Assembly: GCF_004369205.1 (NCBI RefSeq)
Contig: NZ_QFGA01000001.1
Span: 2,046,001 to 2,110,000 of the forward strand
Reading direction: 5' to 3'
Origin: Pelotomaculum schinkii
Lineage (GTDB): Bacteria; Bacillota; Desulfotomaculia; Desulfotomaculales; Pelotomaculaceae
Length of the DNA stretch: 64,000 nucleotides
Shown: positions 26,725 through 35,366 of the stretch, one piece after another
How positions within the stretch are numbered: position 1 is the stretch's first letter
Layout: every line of letters begins with the position of its first letter
Notes under the pieces: model-generated
What the model was told of the DNA's origin: nothing
Databases searched by the model: none
Seen by the model: the letters and a program-made list of their open reading frames with translations, nothing else
Translations under genes and position numbers: made by a program

Positions 26725-27846
26725 CTAACCATCCTGGTAGTTTCTAACTATATACTCTTTTAGCATCGGTTCAACAAATCTGTACTTGCCCCGACCTTCT
26801 TTTTCTATAACAGCAGTAAGCGTCAGTTGGTCGATAGCTCTTTTCACATCGTAAGGGTGATTTTTCTCCTTGTAAATGATGTCTCCTATCGCAAGTCTGT
26901 GAAGAACCTCGCGCACCAAGTGCTTTTTACTCAACTCGTCAAGCATTTCATCAAATACAGGCATTAAAGTGGCCATCGCCCTGTCAAAGGCGATCCTTAC
27001 AATGTCTAAAGACAGCTTAGTTTCTTCTACCTCCAACAAAGTGTAATAGGCTTCAGAACATATGAGCATGGTGTCTTGCGGGTGTCCTCCCGCCAATGAT
27101 ATTATTTCTTTAACGGCTTCACTGCTTGTCTCGATGTTTTTCCCCCTGAACTTGCGACTTATATAAAGCTCCCAATCACTCTCCCTTATCTGGGGTATTG
27201 GCAATACTGTAGCGAACCTGTAAAATGCCTGTTTTTTCCCACCGAAAAGGGATTGCATCATGCCTTCTTTGGAACCGAGGAAGAGATAAGACACGTTCCT
27301 TTGAAGTTGGAAAAAGGAGCGCATTTTTTTATATATATCTGAACCAGTAATTTGCCCCGCGTCCTGGAACTCATCGAACAGTACCACCATGCGCTTTTTA
27401 TCTTTTTCAGCGAGAAGTTCAGGTAAGCTAAATGCATACTCCATCAAAGTTTCATCGTCCATCTCTTTCCTAGGAAGGCCTATATTAAACTCCAGGTCTT
27501 TCATCTTCACGGCAATTTTAGCTGAACCGGCAAGTAATTTTGCCTGATCCCAGACAGCATCCAAAGTCCTGCGAATACCCGTCCTGTTTTCGAGACAACT
27601 ATTGATGATTGATTCGGCAATGTTTCTCTTACTCGACAAGCGAAAGAAATCTACCGACGCAACATACAAGCCTTGCTTTTTTAAACGTCTCAGTACTTCC
27701 TGTGCAAGTGAAGTTTTACCAATCCTTCTCGGACCCGCGAGCATTACACTATGCCCTTCTGCTAGGCGCATTTGAAGCGTGTCAATGAAGCTATCCCTAC
27801 CTATAATATCGTTTTCAGGAACTGGCCCTCCGAGCGGAAATAACAT
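26725..27846 (-). CDS. AAA family ATPase (P-loop, archaeal-type), function unknown
   Basis: A 373-residue ATPase with Walker A GPRRIGKTS (about residue 40), Walker B MVVLFDEFQD (about 155), and a C-terminal helical, probably winged-helix region ending KYRFVEPMLKEYIVRNYQ. It belongs to the group of single P-loop ATPases common in archaea and in prokaryotic mobile or defence contexts. Targets are unknown. The ATG at 27844-27846 behind AAGGGGG is preferred over a start 8 codons upstream. It is alone between two decayed genes, so it may be a survivor of an older mobile cassette. Confidence 0.75.
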   Translation of the reverse strand: MLFPLGGPVPENDIIGRDSFIDTLQMRLAEGHSVMLAGPRRIGKTSLAQEVLRRLKKQGLYVASVDFFRLSSKRNIAESIINSCLENRTGIRRTLDAVWDQAKLLAGSAKIAVKMKDLEFNIGLPRKEMDDETLMEYAFSLPELLAEKDKKRMVVLFDEFQDAGQITGSDIYKKMRSFFQLQRNVSYLFLGSKEGMMQSLFGGKKQAFYRFATVLPIPQIRESDWELYISRKFRGKNIETSSEAVKEIISLAGGHPQDTMLICSEAYYTLLEVEETKLSLDIVRIAFDRAMATLMPVFDEMLDELSKKHLVREVLHRLAIGDIIYKEKNHPYDVKRAIDQLTLTAVIEKEGRGKYRFVEPMLKEYIVRNYQDG

Positions 27847-28014
27847 AATATGCCCCCTTATGGTTATCAATATGTTTGCTATATAATATCACATATTTAT
27901 TGATAATACAAGGGGGGGCTATTCACAATTTATATAAAAATAAGCCCTTCTGCTTTTCTAAGTGTGCATAAAATAGCTTTATAGACCAATCAGACCTTTC
28001 CGACCTTGCACAGT

Positions 28015-28260
28015 TCAACGAACTTCAAAGTCGTTGATGTTTCCATTATATAGCTTTTCGGCCAGCTTCAGAGTTCCTTCACAGGTAAAGCCGTGTCCGG
28101 GAAAGTCTATTAGAACAACTTTATAATCCTTTGAAAAAGACTCCATTACATCTAAAAACATATTTAAAGAAGCAGTATTACCATGCAAGAAAAGCAGAGG
28201 GATTCCTTCTCCATGTTCCTCATAGTAACATGATTTATTTTTATATTTAAAAAACGGCAT
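28015..28260 (-). pseudogene. Alpha/beta hydrolase, truncated
   Basis: Encodes 81 residues: the first strands of an alpha/beta hydrolase, with the oxyanion motif LLFLHGNTAS and VVLIDFPGHGFT. It then departs abruptly into KLAEKLYNGNINDFEVR and a stop. The nucleophile elbow, acid and histidine of the catalytic triad are missing, so it cannot be a working hydrolase. A good GGAGGAT ribosome site remains. It is probably a recent internal deletion. Confidence 0.65.
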
Positions 28261-28340
28261 TGATATCCTCCATTCATTTTTTATAGATTATTAAACATTC
28301 TCACGATCATCACGCCCTTTCACAATATATAAGAAAACCT

Positions 28341-28718
28341 TTACCCACCGAGTATCTCCTTTTGCACTTTCTTCGGGAGTTTCTCAAATACCAGCTTGTA
28401 GGACATATCACACATATCCTTCAAGATTTCGTCGGGCATGGCACCGTCGAGGTAGACCGAATTCCAGCAGCGCTTGTCGCAGTAGAAGCCCGGCACCACG
28501 TCCGGATACTCCTTCCGGAACAGTTCGGCAAGCAACGGATCGCATTTCAGAATGACCATGCTCCGCCCGTTGTGCGGCTTATACTTCGGGTCCGGGGTAC
28601 AGGTGGCCGCGAACATCTTACCCCAGACGAGATAGCGCTCCCACTGCCATTCAATCTTGAAATCATGCTCCGCGCCCGCTTTTCCCAACAGATACGCGTC
28701 AAGCCATTCATATTTCAT
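28341..28718 (-). CDS. MmcQ/YjbR family protein
   Basis: A 125-residue protein of the MmcQ/YjbR (CyaY-like fold, DUF419) family: MKYEWLDAYLLGKAGAEHDF at the start, then MFAATC, LAELFRKEYPDVVPGFYCDK and W-NSVYLDG, the usual conserved core. Some members bind DNA; the cellular role is unknown. An upstream GTG (28742) is also in frame. I chose the ATG that matches the family start, though its ribosome site is weak. Confidence 0.8.
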   Translation of the reverse strand: MKYEWLDAYLLGKAGAEHDFKIEWQWERYLVWGKMFAATCTPDPKYKPHNGRSMVILKCDPLLAELFRKEYPDVVPGFYCDKRCWNSVYLDGAMPDEILKDMCDMSYKLVFEKLPKKVQKEILGG

Positions 28719-28845
28719 TACTGGTTCACCCATAAACGTCACATTTTTTCCAATTCTATCACACTATTGATAAACAAAGGAAGATGAGGTTTCCCCCAGC
28801 TGTCTTCAGGCTAGAATCTTTTTTTCTTAAAAATACCTCATCACC

Positions 28846-28970
28846 GAGCTGCATGGAGACCCGGCAGCCGAACAAAAAGCCAGGACACCCATGAGCAGAT
28901 TGCTTCAGCTCACCGGTGATCCCGGCAATAAAGACATTTTATGATTTTTGTCCATCGAGCACTTCCAGAG
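28846..28970 (+). pseudogene. Decayed fragment of a cotJC / Mn-catalase gene
   Basis: The plus strand aligns with the 3' part of cotJC at 15207-15335: GAGCTGCATGGAGACCCGGC, GAACAAAAAGCCAGGAC, CTTCAGCTCACC, GATCCCGGCA, TAAAGACA and GAGCACTTCCAG occur in the same order, with small indels that break the frame. It is a relic of a second copy. It sits in the 327-bp gap between the MmcQ gene and the hydroxylase operon. Confidence 0.7.
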
Positions 28971-29045
28971 GATACCCCTTGGACTATGAAGGAACTGGAA
29001 CAGCAGCAGGTCAACGATGGTCATTCATCTGCTCGACCTCAGGGA

Positions 29046-31373
29046 TTAAACCCGCTGCTTTAAGGCTTTGTAAACCTTTTCTTCGGTCAGAGGTATCTCG
29101 TAAAAGCGAATCCCTGTGGCGTTATAAACCGCATTGGCAATAGCCCCCGCAGTCGGCACCAAACCTGTCTCACCCACACCCTTGGCGCCGTAAGGGCCGG
29201 TCGGGTCGTTGGCCTCTACCACAATGGCGTCTATTTCAGGCGCATCCTCCGCTGTGGGCAGCATGTATTTATGCAGGCTGTTGTGCAGTTGTTTTCCTTT
29301 AGCGTCATAGAGGATTTCCTCACTGATGGCGTAACCCACGCCCATCAGGACACCACCCTCGATTTGCCCTTCCACAATAAGCGGGTTGATGGCCTTGCCC
29401 ACGTCGTGCGCCGCGGCAATCTTTAATACCTTGACCTGGCCGGTTTCCGTGTCCACTTCGACCTCAGCGAAATGGGCGTGCCAGGGAGGGGCGTTCCCCG
29501 GAACAATCCGGCCCACCCCGATAAACTGTTTATTGCGCAGGTGCGCGTGGTAAGCCAACTCCCGCAGGCTTACACTATTTCTGTTTTCACCGGTTTGACA
29601 CACGCCGGTTCCCGCGCACTGCCCGCCCAATTCCCGGCCGGTGATATAGATAACAGAATCCTTGAGATCCAGTCTTTCCGGCGGGACATTTAAAAAATCA
29701 CCGGCATATTCGAGGATCTGCCTGCGGGCGTCATTAGCCGCTGCCACTACAGCTGTTCCGGCGGCATAACAGGTCCGGCTGGCGTGACTGCCGATGTCAA
29801 AGGGCGTGGTTGCGGTATCGGCAAAAGTCAGGCTTACTTCGCCGAGTCCTACGCCGAGCGCTTCGGCGGCCAATTGCGGCAGGGTGGTGCTGGTCCCGGT
29901 GCCGATGTCGGGAACTCCGGCGGCTAAGTGAATGGACCCGTCCTGCTGCACAGTGACATAAGCGTTATCATAGTCCACACAAAATGGCCAGGCGTTGCTC
30001 ACGTGGGTACCTACTCCAACACCTATTCCCTTGAGCTTCATGGCTCCGGGCTGGTTTAAGCTATTCCTTTTTTCCCAACCAATGCTTAACGCTCCCTTTT
30101 CAATACACTCGGCCAAACCGGTCGATTGGCAGGGATAAGGCAAACACCAGGGGTCTCCGGCCTGCATAATATTTTTCAAGCGCAGCTCCAACGGGTCCAT
30201 CTCCAGTTTTTCGGCGATCATGTCCACCGCCGACTCAATGGCAAACATGGCCTGGGGGTTGCCGAAACCGCGCATGGCTCCCGCGGGGGTGGTATTGGTG
30301 TAAACGCTGTGGCCATAATAGGACTGATTGGGGACGCGGTAAACAGCCAGCCCCATCGCTCCCAGCACGCCAGGCGTTTCACAGCTAAAGCTGCAGTAAG
30401 CTCCGGAATTCAAAATCCCCTTCAGCTCCATTGCATGGAAGGTCCCGTCTTGCTTGGCTCCCAGCTTGATGCTCACATATCCTCCATGCCGTGTATCTGA
30501 GGCGATAAAATCCTCTTCCCTGGAATAAACAACCTTGACCGGTTTCCCGGCCAGCTTGGCCAGCGCCACAGCAATAGGTTCGGCTTTCGCGCTCAAACCG
30601 ATGCGCACACCGAAGCCGCCTCCTACATAAGGCGGGTTCAATACCCTGACCTTGCTTTCGGGGACCCCAAAAACCTTGGCCAGGATGATCCGGGAGGGGT
30701 GCGGTGTTTGAGTAGTCGACCAGACCGTGATTTTTCCGTCAACACCGACCTGCGCCACAGCCGCCTGTGTTTCCAGCTGGGCCTGCTTCTGAACAGGCAA
30801 TTGAAAACGTCCTTCGAATACTACATCGCTTTCTTTAAAACCCTTGTCTACGTCGCCAAAAGGGATCTTGACTATTTCTCCGGGGATATTTTTACCGGCG
30901 CCGCAGTTAGGGTGGATATCGGGCGCTTCCGGCTCCATTGCTTCCAGCGGATCAAATACAGCCGGCAGTTCCTTGTACTCTACCTTAATCAATTTCAGCG
31001 CTTCCTCAGCCGCCTTTTCACTGACTGCCGCCACAGCCGCCACCTCGTCACCCACGTAGCGCACTATGTTGTCAAATATATACTGGTCCAGGACCGGTTC
31101 AAGCGCCGGCACGGTAAAAGTCATTGTGGCGGAGGTGTTGAAAATTTCCCTGGAGGTGTTTTGATAGGTAGCCACCGCCTTAACCCCGGGAAATTTTTCA
31201 GCTTCAGTTGTGTCAATACTGATAATCCGGGCATGGGGATAGGGGCTGCGCAGCACCTTCCCGTACAGCATGCCGGGCAAGTAGAAATCGGTGGAAAAGG
31301 TGGCTGTTCCGGTGGCCTTTTCAGCGGCATCCAGCCTGCGAACATTTCTGCCAACGACATTATTTTTTTTCAT
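29046..31373 (-). CDS. Molybdenum hydroxylase, large (Mo-cofactor) subunit
   Basis: Xanthine dehydrogenase/aldehyde oxidase family large subunit, 775 residues. It starts VVGRNVRRLDAAEKATGTA and contains GGFGVRIG, AMRGFGNPQAMFAIE and the C-terminal PYGAKGVGETGLVPTA with the catalytic glutamate. Such enzymes hydroxylate N-heterocycles, aldehydes or aromatic CoA-thioesters; the substrate cannot be read from the sequence. It is the last gene of an operon that starts with an Nfn-like pair, 13 bp after the [2Fe-2S] subunit gene. Maturation genes for the Mo hydroxylase are not adjacent. Confidence 0.9.
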   Translation of the reverse strand: MKKNNVVGRNVRRLDAAEKATGTATFSTDFYLPGMLYGKVLRSPYPHARIISIDTTEAEKFPGVKAVATYQNTSREIFNTSATMTFTVPALEPVLDQYIFDNIVRYVGDEVAAVAAVSEKAAEEALKLIKVEYKELPAVFDPLEAMEPEAPDIHPNCGAGKNIPGEIVKIPFGDVDKGFKESDVVFEGRFQLPVQKQAQLETQAAVAQVGVDGKITVWSTTQTPHPSRIILAKVFGVPESKVRVLNPPYVGGGFGVRIGLSAKAEPIAVALAKLAGKPVKVVYSREEDFIASDTRHGGYVSIKLGAKQDGTFHAMELKGILNSGAYCSFSCETPGVLGAMGLAVYRVPNQSYYGHSVYTNTTPAGAMRGFGNPQAMFAIESAVDMIAEKLEMDPLELRLKNIMQAGDPWCLPYPCQSTGLAECIEKGALSIGWEKRNSLNQPGAMKLKGIGVGVGTHVSNAWPFCVDYDNAYVTVQQDGSIHLAAGVPDIGTGTSTTLPQLAAEALGVGLGEVSLTFADTATTPFDIGSHASRTCYAAGTAVVAAANDARRQILEYAGDFLNVPPERLDLKDSVIYITGRELGGQCAGTGVCQTGENRNSVSLRELAYHAHLRNKQFIGVGRIVPGNAPPWHAHFAEVEVDTETGQVKVLKIAAAHDVGKAINPLIVEGQIEGGVLMGVGYAISEEILYDAKGKQLHNSLHKYMLPTAEDAPEIDAIVVEANDPTGPYGAKGVGETGLVPTAGAIANAVYNATGIRFYEIPLTEEKVYKALKQRV

Positions 31374-31386
31374 TACGGTGCCTCCT

Positions 31387-31866
31387 TTACCGGCTTTCTC
31401 TGATTTGTTTCGCGGCAGCCGACACCGCTGTTTCTATTTTGACGTAACCCGTGCAGCGGCAGATATTCCCTGATACAGCTTCCCTGATATCTTCCCGGCT
31501 GGGTGCCGGGTTTTTATCGAGCAGGGCTTTTGACGACATGATCATCCCCGGGGTACAGAAACCGCACTGTATGGCTCCGTGATCCATGAAGCTTTCCTGC
31601 AGCGGGTGCAATTTATCCGGACGCCCGATCCCTTCGATTGTTTCCACCACCGCGCCCTCGGCTTTTAAGGCGGGAACCATACAGGAGTTGACAGCCTCCC
31701 CGTTTATAATCACCGTACAAGCCCCGCATTCCCCTTTACCGCAACCTTTCTTGGTTCCGGTCAGGAGCAGTTTATCCCTCAAAACGTCAACCAGCATATC
31801 GGAAGGAGCGACTTCCACTACAGTTTTTTCCCCGTTGAGAATAAAAGACAGCATTTTGACGCCCAT
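31387..31866 (-). CDS. Molybdenum hydroxylase, [2Fe-2S] subunit
   Basis: A 159-residue electron-transfer subunit with two [2Fe-2S] clusters. The plant-type cluster has CGKGECGAC and a following cysteine (NSCMVP). The alpha-helical cluster has QCGFCTPGM and NICRCTGY. It shuttles electrons from the Mo centre to the FAD subunit. The ribosome site AAGGAGG is ideal. It lies between the FAD and Mo subunit genes. Confidence 0.93.
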   Translation of the reverse strand: MGVKMLSFILNGEKTVVEVAPSDMLVDVLRDKLLLTGTKKGCGKGECGACTVIINGEAVNSCMVPALKAEGAVVETIEGIGRPDKLHPLQESFMDHGAIQCGFCTPGMIMSSKALLDKNPAPSREDIREAVSGNICRCTGYVKIETAVSAAAKQIRESR

Positions 31867-31887
31867 GATCTGACCTCCTTATTATAA

Positions 31888-32760
31888 TTAAGAGTTGGCT
31901 TTCGCTTGAGCAACGGCCGACTCCAGGGCGCGTCTGACCAGAACCGGCAGGACCTCCAGGCGGTATTCCCGTGAACCTCTGAGCGCGCTGTCCCTGGGGT
32001 TGGCCTGGGCAATAGCCGCACCGGCCGCCTTTTCAATTATCTCCGAAGTTACCCTGGCGCCTGTTAATATTGCTTCCGACCCGGTCGCGCGCACCGGTTT
32101 TGTCCCGACCGGAGCCATGACGATGCGGGCCCACTCAAACTGCTCACCGGACAGGGAAACCACCACCGCCACATTGAGCATGGGCAGGGCCAGCGCCTTA
32201 CGTTGTTCCAACCGTTCAAAAGCTGAGCCCTGATTCGTTGACAAGGCGGGAAATTGAACCATGGTCAACAGTTGGGAGGCGCTGTCCACAGCGCTTTTTC
32301 CGAGACCGGCATACAGGTCTTCCACCGGCAGGTTCTCCTTTGCCGCCGGCGACAGGATTTCAGCAACCGCGCCCAGCGCTGTCAGGGCTACCGCCGTGTC
32401 GGCGGCAGGCTGCGCATTCAGCACATTCCCAACCACTGTGCCGGAATTACGGATTTGCAGGGAACCCACCGATCTGGCCGCCTGGGCCAGGACGGAAGCC
32501 TTGTCCCTGATGATATCAGATTTGGCGACCTGGTTATGGGTTACAGCAGCGCCAATCCGCACGAAGCCATTTTCCACCGTGATCATTTGCAATCCGGGAA
32601 TTTTAGTAATGTCGACCAAAATCCCGGCTTCTTTCTTGCCCTCCTTTAGATCCAGGAGCAGGTCCGTACCCCCTGCGATGATCCTGGCTTTCCCTTTGTT
32701 TTCCTGCAAATGTGACAGCGCCTGTTCGACTGTTTCCGGAACAAGGTAGTCTTGTAGCAT
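31888..32760 (-). CDS. Molybdenum hydroxylase, FAD-binding subunit
   Basis: A 290-residue medium subunit of the xanthine dehydrogenase type. FAD-binding motifs are IIAGGTDLLLDLK (about residue 28) and TVVGNVLNAQPAADT (about 108), followed by a C-terminal CO-dehydrogenase-flavoprotein domain. It starts behind AAGGAGG, 24 bp after the NfnB-like gene. The subunit would pass electrons to NAD+ or, given its neighbours, to the Nfn-like complex. Confidence 0.92.
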   Translation of the reverse strand: MLQDYLVPETVEQALSHLQENKGKARIIAGGTDLLLDLKEGKKEAGILVDITKIPGLQMITVENGFVRIGAAVTHNQVAKSDIIRDKASVLAQAARSVGSLQIRNSGTVVGNVLNAQPAADTAVALTALGAVAEILSPAAKENLPVEDLYAGLGKSAVDSASQLLTMVQFPALSTNQGSAFERLEQRKALALPMLNVAVVVSLSGEQFEWARIVMAPVGTKPVRATGSEAILTGARVTSEIIEKAAGAAIAQANPRDSALRGSREYRLEVLPVLVRRALESAVAQAKANS

Positions 32761-32784
32761 AAAAGTACCTCCTTAAAATGAGAT

Positions 32785-34269
32785 TCATTTGGACATCGCT
32801 TCGTTAACACGTACCTGGCTGGCTTCTCTCACCTCCAATAAGGAACCCGATAAAAACTTATTGTTTGACAGGAGATAATTATTGATGGACTTGGCTGCGG
32901 CGCGCCCCGCACCCATGGCCAGGATGACCGTGGCGGAACCGGTAACCACATCGCCGCCGGCGTAGACCCCCGGCTTGGAAGTTGCTCCGGTTTCCAGGTC
33001 GGCTGTGATATTGCCTCTCTTGTTTACCGCAAGGTCGGGCGTGGTCTTGGAAATAAGCGGATTGAGCCCCGTGCCGATAGCCACCACCACCGTGTCCACC
33101 TCGAGGATAAATTCGGAGCCTTTAACCGGCACCGGACTGCGCCGGCCGGAAGCGTCCGGCTCGCCCAACTCATAGCGCAGGCATTCCATACCGGTTACCC
33201 AGTAGTCATCGTTATAGAGGATCCTGGTCGGGTTGGTGAGGAATTGAAATTTAACGCCTTCTTCCTCGGCGTGCTCAACTTCTTCAATTCGCGCCGGCAG
33301 TTCAACCCTGGAACGCCGGTAAACGATCCAGGACTCCTCCGCGCCCAGGCGCAGGGCCGTGCGGGCGGCGTCCATGGCCACGTTGCCGCCGCCCAGTACG
33401 GCCACCCTTTTACCGGCAAAGATGGGGGTGTCCGTTTCCGGGAAGCGGTAAGCCTGCATCAGGTTGGAGCGGGTCAGAAATTCATTGGCCGAGTACACCC
33501 CGCAGGCGTTTTCGCCGGGTATCCGCATAAAGTTGGGAAGGCCGGCGCCGGTACCGAGAAAGACAGCGTCATAGCCGCTCTCCATCAGTTCATCTATAGT
33601 GGAAAACTTGCCGACAATAGCGTTGACCTGAATATCGACCCCCAATTTCTTGAGGTTGTCGATTTCCGCCTGGACGACTGACTTGGGCAGGCGGAACTCG
33701 GGAATGCCGTACATCAGTACCCCGCCCGCGATATGCAGGGCTTCAAAGATGGTTACCTGGTGGCCGAGCTTGGCCAGATCGGCGGCGCAGGTCAGCCCGG
33801 CCGGGCCGGAACCCACGATGGCTACCTTCTTGCCGGTAGGAGCCGCTGTTTGCGGGATCTTCACACCTGTAGCCAGTTCCCAGTCAGCCAGATAGCGTTC
33901 AATCCGGCCGATGCCCACGGGCTCATATTTCTTGCCCAGAGTACAGTACTTTTCACACTGGCTTTCCTGGGGACAAACCCGCCCGCAGACTGCCGGCAGG
34001 GCGTTGGTTTCCTTGAGCTTTTGGGCACCCCCGGCAAAGTCCCGTTCGGCAACCTTTTTGATAAAAGCCGGGATGTCTATATCAACCGGACATCCCTGCC
34101 GGCAGGGGGCGTTTTTACACTGGATGCAGCGCTCCGCCTCGGCGACAACGGCCTCTTCACTGTAACCTAAGGCAACCTCGTTAAAGTTCCCGGCTCTAAT
34201 CACGGGGTCCTGAGCCGGCATGGGGTTCTTTTTGGGGATAATAGCTTTTTTTGTGTTTTCCGCAGCCAT
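32785..34269 (-). CDS. NfnB/GltD-like NADPH-binding flavoprotein
   Basis: A 494-residue glutamate-synthase-small-chain-like protein. The N-terminal Fe-S domain has CIQCKNAPCRQGCPV and CGRVCPQESQCEKYC. Two nucleotide-binding folds follow: VAIVGSGPAGLTCAADLAK (about residue 150) for FAD and VAVLGGGNVAMDAARTALR (about 290) for NADPH. Paired with the adjacent NfnA-like gene it matches NADH-dependent ferredoxin:NADP+ oxidoreductase, an electron-bifurcating transhydrogenase. A related sulfide-dehydrogenase role is the alternative. The start overlaps the upstream stop as TAATG, so the two are tightly coupled. Confidence 0.88.
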   Translation of the reverse strand: MAAENTKKAIIPKKNPMPAQDPVIRAGNFNEVALGYSEEAVVAEAERCIQCKNAPCRQGCPVDIDIPAFIKKVAERDFAGGAQKLKETNALPAVCGRVCPQESQCEKYCTLGKKYEPVGIGRIERYLADWELATGVKIPQTAAPTGKKVAIVGSGPAGLTCAADLAKLGHQVTIFEALHIAGGVLMYGIPEFRLPKSVVQAEIDNLKKLGVDIQVNAIVGKFSTIDELMESGYDAVFLGTGAGLPNFMRIPGENACGVYSANEFLTRSNLMQAYRFPETDTPIFAGKRVAVLGGGNVAMDAARTALRLGAEESWIVYRRSRVELPARIEEVEHAEEEGVKFQFLTNPTRILYNDDYWVTGMECLRYELGEPDASGRRSPVPVKGSEFILEVDTVVVAIGTGLNPLISKTTPDLAVNKRGNITADLETGATSKPGVYAGGDVVTGSATVILAMGAGRAAAKSINNYLLSNNKFLSGSLLEVREASQVRVNEAMSK

Positions 34270-35132
34270 TACTCTTCACCCCCGCATCTGCACTGATGAT
34301 GATGCCTGGTACCTTTTTCCTCATACAGGTCCAGGGAAACTTTTTCCTGGTGCTTATAGATCACGGAACGGCGGGCCATTTCAGCAAAATCGACCTGGTG
34401 GCCGTCAAACTCCGGGCCATCGACACAGGCGAATTTGGTTTCTCCACCTACGGTTACCCGGCAGCAACCGCACATACCCGTCCCGTCAACCATCAGGGGA
34501 TTGAGACTGACCACGGTCTTGATCCCGTAATTTTTGGTCAGGTCACATACCGCCCGCATCATGGGCAGGGGTCCGATGGCCAGACAAAAGTCTATCCCTT
34601 CTTCCTCGATCAGCTCCTTGAGCAAGTCGGTCACGAAGCCCTTGCGTAAGTAAGAACCATCGTCGGTGGTCACTCTCAGTTCACTCGATGCGGCTCCCAT
34701 GCGGTCTTCCCAGAAAATGAGGTCTTTATTACGGGCCCCGATAATGCTGATCACTTCATTACCGGCTTCTTTAAGTGCCCTGGCTATGGGATGAACGGGC
34801 GCTACGCCCACTCCACCGCCGACACAGGCAACCCGGCCGTAATTCTCAATGTGGGAAGGGACACCCAGGGGGCCGACAAAATCCTTGAGACATTCCCCTT
34901 CTGTAAAGGTCGCCAGTTCTTTGGTTGTCCTGCCCACCTCCTGGAAAACACAGGTAATGGTTCCTTTCTTCCGGTCAAAATCCGCTATGGTTACGGGAAT
35001 CCGCTCACCCTCGTCATGGATGCGCAGGATAACGAACTGACCGGCCAATGCTTTTCTGGCTACCAGTGGCGCATGAATTTCAATCAGGTTGAGCGTTGGC
35101 GCCAGTACTTCTTTTTTTACGATCCTGTACAT
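34269..35132 (-). CDS. NfnA/SudB-like FAD and [2Fe-2S] subunit
   Basis: A 287-residue ferredoxin-NADP reductase family protein. It has a flavin domain (about 1-100), NAD-binding segments GGGVGVAPVHPIARAL and IIGARNKDLIFW, and a cysteine cluster GTGMCGCCRVTV plus KFACVDGPEF that binds [2Fe-2S] in NfnA. The unusual C-terminus HHHQCRCGGEE could bind a metal. It is the first gene of a five-gene operon (nfnA, nfnB, FAD, [2Fe-2S], Mo subunits), with a sigma-54 promoter 36 bp ahead of its ATG. Confidence 0.87.
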   Translation of the reverse strand: MYRIVKKEVLAPTLNLIEIHAPLVARKALAGQFVILRIHDEGERIPVTIADFDRKKGTITCVFQEVGRTTKELATFTEGECLKDFVGPLGVPSHIENYGRVACVGGGVGVAPVHPIARALKEAGNEVISIIGARNKDLIFWEDRMGAASSELRVTTDDGSYLRKGFVTDLLKELIEEEGIDFCLAIGPLPMMRAVCDLTKNYGIKTVVSLNPLMVDGTGMCGCCRVTVGGETKFACVDGPEFDGHQVDFAEMARRSVIYKHQEKVSLDLYEEKGTRHHHQCRCGGEE

Positions 35133-35167
35133 GAAACATTAACCCCCCTTTGCTAATGCTTTTTAAG

Positions 35168-35184
35168 TGCAAAGATCATGCCAG
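35168..35184 (-). promoter_or_regulatory. Sigma-54 promoter of the Nfn/Mo-hydroxylase operon
   Basis: The minus strand reads CTGGCATGATCTTTGCA, agreeing with the consensus YTGGCACGRNNNTTGCW at all but one fixed position, with GG and GC exactly 10 bases apart. It lies 36 bases upstream of the nfnA-like ATG and next to the gene for an NtrC-type activator. Confidence 0.85.
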
Positions 35185-35203
35185 GTTTTGTGAATATTCG
35201 CAC

Positions 35204-35237
35204 AATATAAGGCCTCTCCAGTGAGAGGCCTTATATT
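35204..35237. other. Perfect 15-bp-arm palindrome upstream of the sigma-54 promoter
   Basis: AATATAAGGCCTCTC, a CAGT loop, then its exact complement. It lies 20 bp beyond the -24 element. It could be a terminator-like hairpin or an activator-binding site. The upstream regulator gene already has its own terminator at 35320-35359. Confidence 0.55.
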
Positions 35238-35319
35238 ACTGCATTTTCCTGTTATTGAGAAGTGTCTTAATTTATAAAATTCTTTTCGTTAAAGTACTAC
35301 AACACATCAATCAGCGACG

Positions 35320-35359
35320 AAAAAACGGCAGCCGGACGTAAAATCGGCCGGCTGCCGTT
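35320..35359 (-). terminator. Terminator of the two-component operon
   Basis: ACGGCAGCCGG and CCGGCTGCCGT form an 11-bp GC-rich stem, followed on the minus strand by TTTTTTC. It begins 8 bp after the regulator stop codon. Confidence 0.9.
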
Positions 35360-35366
35360 AAGGAAC

